A stretch of DNA of 64,000 nt from Klebsormidium nitens (taxonomy: Eukaryota > Streptophyta > Klebsormidiophyceae > Klebsormidiales > Klebsormidiaceae): assembly GCA_000708835.1 (NCBI GenBank), contig DF237429.1, positions 1 through 64,000 on the forward strand, written 5' to 3'. A program made the translations under genes and the position numbers. Positions 37,846 through 48,783 of this stretch are shown piece by piece. A model generated the notes under the pieces. That model ran no database searches. It had not been told where the DNA came from and worked only from the letters and a program-made list of their open reading frames with translations. Position 1 is the first letter of the stretch. Every line of letters starts with the position of its first letter.

Positions 37846-38649
37846 CGCAGTGCAAAAGTGTTGTGTGCGTGCAGCGCTGTTTCAGTACAGGAAAACGCCA
37901 GAGGTGTTCCCTTTCAGATGTTGAAATGATCCTCAAATTACCGACTGAGTCTGTAGTCCCAGCTTCTTCAGCAGAGCTTTGGAAAGTGCTTGCGTCCACC
38001 TGACACAAGCCTGGAAAGGGGAGCAAGCTGCTGCGTGGCTTCTTCTCGAAGAGGACCTTTTAACCTACGTTAAACCCCTCGGGTCGCGTGCACTTTTAGG
38101 TGTTCGGTGTTGCGACGACGACACAATCTGAATTGAGGTGTCGAACATTCTAGAAGGCCAGTTTTAACCGAGCCTTAACCCCATGTGGTTCAGGTTACGT
38201 ACGTAGGGCCTGGTAGGGGGCGTTAACCCCATCATCGGTTCGCGGCGACATCCTAATAACGCGTGTTGACTGCCCGTCGCTGCGAGTTTTAATATGAACT
38301 GGCCAAATAGCTCTTGCGAGCGACTGCGGAACTGGATTTACACGTATCTGGTCGCCGCGTGGGACGTCCCACAACATGGAACTTGATTCATTATCTTGGT
38401 TCCTAGCTCCGACTTCTGAAGTTCTGCCGGAATCAAAGCTGACCAACCAACTTGCAAGTACCGTAGGTACTCGATAAGAAGCTCATCTCTTCTGATTGTC
38501 TGATGACGGCTCCTCAAGGGCTGATGCTTCGGGCATTTCCCCTGCTAGCTGGCAAGGGAGATATTGCTAGGAAAAGGCTGCAATACTTTGGAAATTGGTG
38601 ATTATCCCAAAGAACTTTCAGCTAAGGGTTTTTCCGACATCAGGCAGCA
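37846..38649. promoter_or_regulatory. Divergent promoter region between FLVB and RPAP3
   Basis: These 804 bases separate two start codons that point away from each other, so both promoters must lie here or within leaders. A TTAA(A)CCCC motif recurs near 38070, 38175 and 38223. No clear TATA box sits close to either start. Confidence 0.5.
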
Positions 38650-41600
38650 ATGGCTCACATTCAGGCGCAAATCCGAGAGAATAGCATGGTAAGAACTGTC
38701 CTGGCAATGTGCCTGCTTCCTTAGCTTGTCACTTACTGACAGGGTCTTCTTTCTGTCATGATTTCAAATTAGGGTTTGATATTCTCTTGAGCATACTCCC
38801 CAGAGCTGAATCTTACTACCTCTCTATGAAGGAGAAACCGTTGCACCCGGTAAGCCTGATTAAACACAATCTAAAATAGATCTGAGCTGGTTAAGATTTG
38901 GGCTCAACAGCTGGTGGTATGGAAATATCAGGAGGCTAGTGGTGTACCTGAGCTTGCTTGCACTTTTTTATCCTGGTCTGCTTAATCTTTGCTCTCTCTG
39001 GTTTGGAGGTTGTGGAGCCATTTTGGACTCGTGACCAGCTAAGTCAGCTCACCACTGGTTTAATTTAAACCTAACCACATCTTTTGACTTCTCCAGGAGC
39101 TGCAAGACTATCTAAGGGAGCTCCGAGACTGGGAGGTCAAAGCGAAGGCTAAGGATCAGATGCTACGGGACGGAGGCGCTGCAGCGCCCCCGTCAGAAGT
39201 TCCACCCATCAGGGGGCAGCCAGTGAAGAGGCCAGAATCAGGGCAACAGAAAGCCATGTCTGAGGCCACTGATTCGAGGAAGCATGACGAGAACCCAAAG
39301 AAGGGGAAGAATGCAGCCAGCCACACATATGACTACTTCCGAGACAAGTGGGACAAGTTCGACGTGGTAAGAAGTGCCACTTCGGCTTTCCTACTCCAGC
39401 TCTGCTTCAATCCGTATACTTAGTTCGCGGAACTAAGTAGTCTATGTGTCTCGAAGGTACTGGACTACGAACAAGTATCGTGGCGGTGTGTAAAAAGCGT
39501 CGGGATTGGCAAGTACGGCGCTATTCTAGAAGGCCTGAAGTGTGAGGGCTTGTAGGCATGTGAGACAAGTTTATGTGAATTTTAGGTAGGCTATACTTGA
39601 ACAGCCTGGGTAAGAACATCTCTACGAGTACCAATTGCTGACCTGCATTCTCAGAGATCTTCATACCTGTCAAAACTTCGATAACAAAATAGGTGACAAA
39701 TCCTGAGAACATTACCGGACGGTTATGCAGGACAAGGCCCTTGCTGAGGCAGAAGACGAGTCACCTCGTGCAATAAAGCCTGCGGAAGCCCCTCCTGCCA
39801 AACCCCCATCAAATACACCCTCCGTCCAAAGCCCCGCGGCCATCCCAGCACCCAAAACGGCCAAGCCTACAAGCTCTTCCAAGTTTGCGTTTCCTAACGG
39901 CGACGGAAGTAGTCGCCCTGCTCCGCAAAAAGCATCGGCGGACGAATGGACGCCCAACAAGGCGCCTGATGCGACATCCGAGAAAGAAGAGGTGCGCGAC
40001 AGTAGTTTCAACCTTTTAGGCCCCGATGTTTGCTGATTCTTTTTCTTGTTCACAGCAAGGTTGAAGTACTTCCTATATAATCCCGAGTTCTGTCTGGTCC
40101 CCTGTGATCCTCACTCTCCAGGCGCTTGCTGAAATTGCAGCTCTGTAACTCTTCAAGAAGCTAACTTCAGCAATTGCTTAAAAAAGTGTCTTGAATGCCT
40201 TTCTTTCGACCTTTTTCCTCTAGCTGTGACCACATTTGTTAGAGCCTCTTATTATTGGCACTGAAAGATGAGCTCCACTTTCCTTGGCTCATCTATTCTC
40301 TCGGCATTCCCACTGCAGGGTAACCGTCTGTTCAAAGCGGGCCGTTTTTGGGAAGCCTTTGAGTGCTATAGCCGCAGCCTCGCTCTCAGCCCCACTTCCG
40401 TCGCTCATGCCAATCGCGCGATGGCCGCACTTAAACTTGAGATGTTTCGAGAGGCTGAGACGGACTGCACGGCAGCGATCGATCTGGACGATCACTATGT
40501 GAAGGCGTACTCACGGCGGGGGCGGGCGCGTTCGCACCTTGAGAAGTGGCTAGAGGCGGCAGACGGTGAGAAAAGGCCCTGGAGGAACGGAAAATGATGC
40601 ATTTCTGTATCTCGTCACCGGGTTGGATGTAGAAGCGATTGAGTATGATAGATTGAGATTGCGTGGTTTCTTGGATGACTCTCTTTCACCGGCATGAGCT
40701 GAAGGTGACCGAGCGGTTTCTCGTAGCGTACGAGGTGGGCTTCCTGCCTTACTCTCTTAGAGTTCTCCTTGTATTCCTTGTTCCTTTGAGCAGTCACTCC
40801 GTCACACTAACAATAGCAGAACCTTGATAGGCTGTGAGACCAACTTAGCAGATTTTCCACCTCAACTTTTGCTTTACCCTCCCTCTATACCCTCCCAGTA
40901 TCACATACCCTTCCGATCGTTCTTGCAGATTTCGAGTTCGCCTTGCGTCTGGAGCCCCACAACAAGGAGCTCCTTCAAGAGTACTCCGCAGCCCGGATTG
41001 CCTGCCAGCGGGAGGCCAAGCTCCCTAACCCCTCCACCGCCGTTAATCTCCCAGTCAAACCCGCCCAGGAAGCTGCCTCAGTGCCCCTATCAAAGCCGTC
41101 TCTCGCTGACAGGATCCAGTCGAAAGAGTTCAATGGTAAATCGGACGGGTTGAGGATGGACTTCCTTAGAACAGTCAGCGACGAATCGAAGCTTGAAGTT
41201 GGTTCAAAGTCGGTAGTCGAAGAAGTTCCGTTAGCTTCGGAGGCGGCCGTAAAACGCGCTCAACAGGTGGAGAAGAACGAGGTTGACAGAGCGATCCAGG
41301 TGATTGAGCCATCTAGCAGCGAGAGGAAGACTCCGACCAGTTCTGGAGAGCGAAACGAACCGTCAGTAGGAAAAACCGCCGACTCTCGAGCAGAATCGGA
41401 TGTCCATGCCAACGAAACCGGGAGGTCTGCTCAGACGGAAAGCAGCGCATCTTTGAACGATGCGTTAGCAACCAGGAAAGGGAGGCCGCTGGAGCTGCCA
41501 GGAGGACACGTGGCAGACGGGGAAGCAAACAGCCCTTTATCCTCCAGTCCTTATCCAAAATTAGAAGAGTCGAGAAAGAGCCCAAGACGGACTGTGCTGG

Positions 41601-43055
41601 CGAACGGTTCGCTTGCAGCGGCAAATGCGGCGGCAGAGCGGCTGCAGCGCACACTGGCGGAGAACGTGGCAACGCCACGGACGTCCTATGAGTTCGAGAC
41701 GCAGTGGAAGGGGTTCAAGGACGACTCAGCGGCGAAAGCAAAGCTTCTCAAGGTGAGCCGTTTGGATAGAGATTTAAAGTCGGCCTGCTGCAGCTTGAAG
41801 TTCGGCTCTTGTGTTTAAAAGCTTCCTGCAATGGCCTCTGGAACATGGGTGCGTCTTTCGTCTCCTGGAGACTTGCAATCCAGTTTTCTCCAGCTCGCCT
41901 TTACATCCGTACTCTGCTGAGCTCCTTCTCTGCTTTAAGTCCGTTGTCGTAGACGAACTGCACGTAGAGCGCACGTGGCACTTCTCAATGGTGTGCCGGT
42001 CCTGTTTGATGATTTCGGACAGTGGCCACATGCTTCGCAAACATGCGCTTTCCTCGACGCTGATTGTATTTACATTGATGCAAATATATAAATATCTATC
42101 CTGCTCAATCTGCTCGAGAAGATACAGAGTAGCGGCTTGTTCTGTGGTGACCCAACCTTTTCTGCCGGACCGGCGTCGTTGGAAGGCGACTAGTTGCATA
42201 TCTCACGCATTCGTCTCCGGCGAGAAACGCCTTTTTTTGAAAGAGCTTCGCTTTAGTTTTCTCATTATCGATCAGGATTCCTCCCTTCTAATTGCACGTA
42301 TGTTCCTTGTCCTGCCAACTCTAACAAGTCGCTGGATAGCCAGCCGTTGCTTTCGAGAAGAATCACACCACCACTGAGTTCGTTTACAGACGGGCATCGG
42401 GGGACCCCTTCCTCCCCGCGAGCAAGTAGCCGGACGGCCTCTCAATAAGCTCCCCCAAAATTGCAGCTTGACACCAAGTACTCTGTGTCGCCGTGGAGGG
42501 AATCCCTTTCAAATTGAAAGCTGCGTTCCCCTCTGCAGACGCTGGTCCCCTTTCAGCTGGCGCCTTTCTTCAAGGAGTCCCTGCAGGCCCCCTTGCTTTG
42601 CGACATGCTCCGGGTTGTTGCCCGAGAGCTTCTACCGGGGGACGCCGCCTTTGCTGCAGACCTGCTGGAAGGACTCTCTACTGTGCCCCGGTTTGCGATG
42701 ACGGTCATGCTCATCTCCGGAAAAGACAAGCAGAGTGAGTGCGCTCCTGACACTGGGTGTGCTCTTGCTTGTAGAGACTCGTAGGGCGTTTTGTTCGATT
42801 TGGTGTCGACCCTTGATTACGCGAGTTGCATCTTGATTGGGGTCACAGCATGCTTGTATGTGGTTAGTCAGCTGTAGAAAGTGTTCCAAAATGCAGACCG
42901 CAACCTGGACTAAATCAAATCACTTTTTCGAATGCGGACTCTGTTGGATGTATGCAGGTCTTCGCGAGCTGTGGGACTCAGCGGCCACAGATGCATCAAT
43001 ACCTGAGTCGATACGAACTCGCGTTGCGTCTTGTCGCACCAAGTATCGAATGTGA
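38650..43055 (+). CDS. RPAP3: RPAP3, TPR subunit of the R2TP co-chaperone
   Basis: RPAP3 (yeast Tah1 is a minimal relative) links Hsp90 and Hsp70 to the R2TP complex, which assembles RNA polymerases, snoRNPs and PIKK kinases. Exons: 38650-38688, 39097-39366, 39731-39991, 40319-40565, 40929-41752, 42539-42734, 42958-43055, all in frame, 644 residues. The N-terminus has ELQDYLRELRDWE and YDYFRDKWDKFDVDKAL, both typical of RPAP3. A TPR block occupies about residues 191-300 (GNRLFKAGRFWEAFECYSRSL, AHANRAMAALKLEMFREAETDC, KAYSRRGRARSHLEKWLEAADDFEF). A long Ser/Glu-rich linker follows, then the RPAP3 C-terminal domain (about 525-635: SYEFETQWKGFK, LAPFFKESLQAPLL, LLEGLSTVPRFAMTVMLIS), which binds RUVBL2 in animals. 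The first exon is only 39 bases. The length is close to human RPAP3 (about 665). Divergent from FLVB. Confidence 0.92.
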
Positions 43056-44270
43056 TCGGAGCAAAGAGGACCACCATAAGCTTATTTAATCAGGGGCAGG
43101 GTCGAACTTCAGCCCGATGGTACTCTTGCACACACAGGCTCTCTTCTCCTGCGTCGCAATGACCCCCACGAAGTGGGCGGTTGACCCTGTTGTCGTCGTG
43201 AACTCGACTTGCACAATTCGCACTTCAAACCGCTAGCTAGTGCTTGGAAGGCATGATGCGGCTGCACTGGCTGCGAACCCTTCTGTCGTATACGTTCAAC
43301 TTGCGGTATGCTCCGCTTGCGTGCCAGTGATCAGTAGCTGTACTAACCTAATTGCAGTTGTCTATGAGTCCCTGTGGCGGCTGAGCTGTATATGCTGGGC
43401 CAGAGACACTAACACTGCAACTGGCAAATGGCGACCAGCCTGCACGGAGCGGCTGGCGCATGCAGCTGAACCAATACAAATTTGAGCAGATCAACTGGCC
43501 AACCATGTGACAGCTAGCGGCGGAAACATTGCTCTACACGAGAGCAGTCACTCGTAAGCCTAGTTGATTGAAAGCGTGCATGTTCATGATCATGGCGCAC
43601 ATGGCATGCATATGCAGTATGCAGGCCGGCCTATACCCGTGCATTACATAAGTGCAACGGTATGCTTCCAGGATTGCGTAGGACCGGACCCACGTACGTC
43701 AGAGGAGTCATGAGACGGTCCTGTGTGAGTGTACGTATATGCATCCGACCGGGCACTGTGAGCTAGCTGGCAGGCTAGCGGCGCGGCTGTCGTGCCGTAT
43801 GTAAATAACATGAGTCGAGGCCATGGACCGTGGCGGCCGGGTGCCATGCAGCGCTCAACATATGTGGTCGAAGCAATTGAGAAACTTGGAAGCATGATGT
43901 CTACAATGATGCTCCGACGCTCACGCGCCGGCTGGCCCACCGCCGTCGGACTGCTTTACATATACTATTAAACTAGTCGGGACCGCGACTAGTCATACTG
44001 AGAGTGGCAGGTATGACTACGCGAGCTGGCTCTCAGATGCTAGGCGCAGCATATGAGCTTCAATCTATAAACTGCACAAGCTGCATAGCTTAATACACAG
44101 GCCACTCAGTCAAACGAGGGTGAAATGGCAGCGTTTCGCCGGACATGGCAATCGTAACTCACACATCATTTAACAACTCCGAGGACGGTGCTAGTATTCG
44201 CGATTTCCGGAGGCTGGACCTCTGGAAACAAGCCTCGACCCAACTCGTTTATACTTCAATGCAGGACGGA
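43056..44270. other. Convergent intergenic region, RPAP3 and RING gene
   Basis: Two genes converge here, so this should contain both 3' untranslated regions. Composition is mixed, with many GCATGC and CTAGCT-like palindromes. No coding or RNA feature is supported. Confidence 0.5.
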
Positions 44271-47200
44271 TCAGTCGAAGATCTGCTGTACCCAACTAAT
44301 GCTCGACCTGCACACCGGACACGGCTGCCCTGCTTCAAACGTCTGCATTGCGCAAGGGTAACAAAACCGCGCGTGCCCACACGGCAGGTAGAGCGCATTG
44401 CGCGGCCCATCCCAGCAGATGACGCACTCCTCTTCGTCATCCCTGGGTATCCGCCCGCCACCACCGCCTCTACTTTCTGTCTTTCTAGAAGCGGTAGAGG
44501 CACTCATTGGCGCTTCTATGTACTGCCCATTTGCTGGCCTGTGGGGGCCCGCAGGCTCGCCCCACGACCCTTTACTTTTGAGTTGCAAATCAGCAACGCT
44601 TTGAGAAAAAGAAGGGGGGAAAGAGCTAACGCCCGCACTTGGAGAAATAACCGGCTTCCAGAAATCTTGCTCCGCCTCAGTCAAAAACTCCTTGTAAACG
44701 CCATTTCCGACCGGCGCTGCCTGGGTATGCGGCAACCCACCATTCGCTGGTGCTACTCCGCCCGTTTGCGAGCTGTCCGTCCTTTTCATAGGCTCAGAAA
44801 CGGGCTCGGTCCCCCAAAACGACTCCCCAGCCCCCCGACCCGAGCTTAAACTCGTGGCTGATTGAGCCTCTGAAAGAGGGGGGACATTCGTCTGCCAACT
44901 CTGCCCCCACTCCCCCGAACTGCTCTGCAAAGCGGCCCCCTGCGACTCACTTTCTTGCAACCGTTTCAACAGCTCCTCAGTAGAAGGGGCTGCGTGATGG
45001 CTGTTGAACCCGTTGTATTTCAAAGCCATGGCATCCCACGTCAGATCCTCGTTCCCGCTCCGTTCTCTTGTCCCTTCCGCAGCGGGTGTACTCCGTACGG
45101 ACTCCAGCCCCGATCTCCGCGCCTCTTTCCACAACGCCCCTGCCCCCGTATCCGCTTTGCTATCGCTCGGTTTGCTCTTCGCCGCCTTTTTCTTCTTCAA
45201 CCCTGCAGCATCATCCTTCTCCTCAAGCGCGGCATACTTGTTGCTGACCGGAGTGGGCGCCTTCTTCTTCGAAAGCTTCGTCAGCGCCAGCGCCCGCGCC
45301 GCCGCCTCCGCCCTCTCCGCTTCCTCGGCCTCTTTTTGCTTCCGCTCTAGTTCTTTTTGCCGGGCCGCCTCGGCTTGCTGCCTCTCGACGCGCGCTTTCC
45401 GCATCGCTTTGGTGGCAGCTTTCCGAACGCTTGGATCCGCCCGATCCCCACTAGTAACGGCGGCTTGCATCTGATCCGGATCACCTGCGGGCATGAAAGA
45501 GCATGGTCAACAATATAAACGAAAGCGGGGCACAAATTCATCTCTCTGTTGAAAAGACCCTGACTCAAACTCCCTCATGTACAACCATTTTGCTAAGGTG
45601 CCAATGTTGTCTGCTTCTGCTGGAGCCTGACCGGGGGCAGTGCAGATAGCGCCTCAGAAATAGGAAAATGATACCCAGATCTGCCCTAAAGCTTGCCGCT
45701 TGCTAGACACCCCAAAAGCTGAGACATTCTCTGAGGAGATTTTGTAGTGACTGTGCTCCTGCAGTCTATGTTCCCCCTCTGCGACTGCGCCAAGTGTCAT
45801 ATCCAAGGGTAGCTGCAAGCAAGATTGCTATACAACCATCTGCTACTCCCACGCGATCTCTGAAGAGCACTGGGCATTCTAGGCGGTGAATGGCCAGCTT
45901 CAGTAGCTTTAAAACAAAGCATTCCAAGAAGGAAGTGGGCAGGACCATTTGAAAGCGGCAGTTCACCACTCCACGTGAATTCTGCCACACCCTGCGAAGC
46001 CAGATTGCAACGTTTCATACTCATCCTGCCACACACCACTCTTTACTTGCAGTTGAAAGCAGACTTCCATGGCAAATTCAAACTAGAACCAATCACAGCG
46101 TCCTCTTAGATCTCTGCTTACCTGAAGCAATCGCATCCGTGAGCCTTTTGTTGGCCTCCTCAGTGGCCATGAGGGCGTCTGCAATCGCTTTCGAGGCCTG
46201 CTCAGCTTTCTCGTCAACAACGCTTTCCCGGTGCCCATTCACCCGCGCTTTGGGGGGAGACACCGACTCCCGCTCCGAAGGGTGCCCCATCCCTGACGCG
46301 TCTTCTAACAGGCGCGTCTGCTTCAATTCCGTCTGCAGTGACGTCATCCAGACATAGTTCAGCACGTTGAGCTGCACAACTCTCGTAAGCCTCTCTTTTG
46401 AGACAATATTGAAGGAGGTCATCAAGGCAACAGGTCAAAGGGCAAGCGCAAAATGTCTCAAACCAAGCGCCATTAGAAGGATGTTACTGATGTGTATGGG
46501 GGTCCGCCTCATTCAAAAAGTAAGGGGGCCCAAGCCAATCAAAGTGCAATCACCTGGCTTCCACATCGATGTGTTCCTTACAACTCCAGCAAGCTTCAAC
46601 TCAAACTTTTATTAGCCACTTGCGCGTTGAATCTGATAGTATAAGCTGGAGAAAGTCGCCACGCCCTCTGTTCCTCAAACCCCATATTTGGTGGTCAATG
46701 GGACCCCCAGACTACATCTTGAGATGCTCCCAGCATTCCAAAGAGAGAGCAGCAATGTTGAGCTTTTCGCAGTAGCTGTCTCGACTTACTTCTGCCGGCA
46801 TCTGGTCATCCTGCCAGCATTTGATTGGAAATCCTGAACCCTAAAAAGGATCTATACGAGCTGTGCTGAGTACCCAGGGAGAGTAAAACTGGTAATGGTG
46901 CAATCGGCTGAGGAATAGACTGACTGAATCAGGTGGAACCACCTACCATCGCGCTGGTCAGACGACCTCAGTTATGACAAACCAAGTGTCAGCAACACCA
47001 TTGCAACTTGCCGTACTTTAACAGAGGAAGCAAAAGGGCCAACGACGAAAGCTAGTACGGATCTGCTCCCTCACCTTGATTTTGACCATCAATCGATCCA
47101 CCTCGTCCATGTCAAAGTTGAGCACTTTTCTGCAGAGCGGCCCCACCGTCCCAATCAGCGTACCCCGGGACCCATCCCAAACAACGTTCTGGCAGTGCTT

Positions 47201-47761
47201 ATGGACTGCTTGTGCAACGGCGACCCGCCGTTTGAGCAAGCTCAGCCCTTTCAGATTCAGCTTTTTCCGCCACAGCGACGGGAACAGCTCAGACAAGTAG
47301 TCTGAAACCACAGTCACCGCCGCCAGGTGTACTCGCGCCGCACGCTTTGCCGCCATTCTTGTGAAGTCGCTCACGTCCTTCCCAAAGACCTTCATAATCG
47401 CCTTGGACGAAAAGCGGTCCATCGTGCCGTCCTGAACCAGGTTTGCAATCCACTTGATCACTAAATCAGTCCCGAGCTCCGCCCAATCCGCACCGTCATC
47501 CCCCTCCTCCATCCACCCATCCTTCAACAGCTGCAGATACAAATCCGCGACCTCCATGTGGAACGCCCGCATCGGCGCCAGGTGGCGGATGCAGCTCAGG
47601 CTCGTTTCGATCGCCACTTCTTCCAGCGTCCCGCAGTGCCAGTGCACCTCCCCGCAGCGCGCGCACATCTCGCCATTGCTCAGGCGGTTCCCGTGCGGGG
47701 GGTGGTCCTTCATTCCGTGCCCCTTGTGCGCAACGTCCGACTCCTCCGAGTCGCTCATCAT
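44271..47761 (-). CDS. RING-HC E3 ubiquitin ligase
   Basis: Exons 47761-47075, 46371-46122 and 45484-44271 are in frame, giving 716 residues; the second Met (47758) is an equally good start. The C-terminal C3HC4 RING finger is complete: C666, C669, C681, H683, C687, C690, C701, C704 (CVICWDGPRNALYLPCGH, FCYPC, CPVC). The protein ends twelve residues later, in WVQQIFD. A RING of this kind binds an E2 enzyme and promotes ubiquitin transfer. The N-terminal 230 residues include a His/Cys cluster (CARCGEVHWHC) and a helical region I do not recognise. Residues 313-700 contain a Lys/Glu/Arg coiled coil (RKAATKAMRKARVERQQAEAA) and long Ser/Gly/Pro-rich stretches. Substrates cannot be inferred. The N-terminus may be an undescribed plant or algal domain. 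Confidence 0.87.
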
Positions 47762-48783
47762 GTCAGTGGTGTCTGCTTACAGCGATTCCTCGCGCAGCTC
47801 TGAGAGCTGCCTTCTGCGGCAGAGCGCACGCATGACCAAGCCTGGCATGCAAGGAGGCTGGCTTTGGCACCTGAGGCGACGTACGTACAGCTGGCAACTT
47901 GATCCTCCTCTCTACCGCTCTCGAGTTTGAAATTTGAACCTACGCCGACGGTAGTTTTGAACAGACTTCGGACTTCTTCTTTCTCCTCCGCCTCGACAGC
48001 TTGGAATCTGCAGAATGTGTACATACATGTGTACATGTCCACCTAGCAAAATGTACCTACCGTACAAGTCTGTACCGTGGAACACGGTGGAAGGTGGAGT
48101 GCGTACCTATCAGCGCGGCCAGCTGGATCCAACGGCCCGTGAGCAGAATCCAGAATTCGTCTTCCACGCCGATAGCATGCAGCCTTCTAGTGCGGAATGG
48201 ACCGAGCAACCGGCGTCGAAAGTTGCCGGAAACGGACATCTGACGGATTCAGATTAGGGTTTGGCACGTTCTCTGACGATCGGCGCAGCTGCGGCTCCAG
48301 CTGCGGCGCCTTTCTGGCAGTGGTAAAACGCTGCCGCAGGAAGAGCACAGGAAGCTGGCTTCAAAAGCCTGCGCGTCGCGCAATGGTCTTGCAAGAGCTT
48401 TCCAACATGGCCATGGCCTAACGAAAATTCAGAATTGTCTGCTCAAAGAAGGAGAGAACCCGAATTTGGTGGCATTGCAGTGAGAAACGCAAGTTGACCC
48501 AGCATTGCTACCACCATGGGAACAGCAACGGACGATTGGGGCTGAGCGCTTCGTGGTCTGCTTTCCTGAGCGCCACCGCAGAGGTTTGCTCTGCTTAGCA
48601 ACTGCATTGGGCTGCTTCAAAAGGGTTCCGCTCTTCCTCTTAAGCTGATTACCCCCTTGAACAACTTCAAAAGGATTGGCTCACGATTAGACGCGGAAAC
48701 GGAATCCTTTGAGCATTGAAAAATTGACAGGTGCAACATACTGAGTGATGCAACAGCATTGCGCGGCTAGCGAGTGAAGGGCA
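47762..48783. promoter_or_regulatory. Divergent promoter region, RING gene and membrane protein
   Basis: About 1.0 kb separates two divergent start codons. Only short, mutually overlapping open frames are present. ACATGTGTACATGT-like palindromes occur near 48020. I cannot place a core promoter. Confidence 0.45.
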
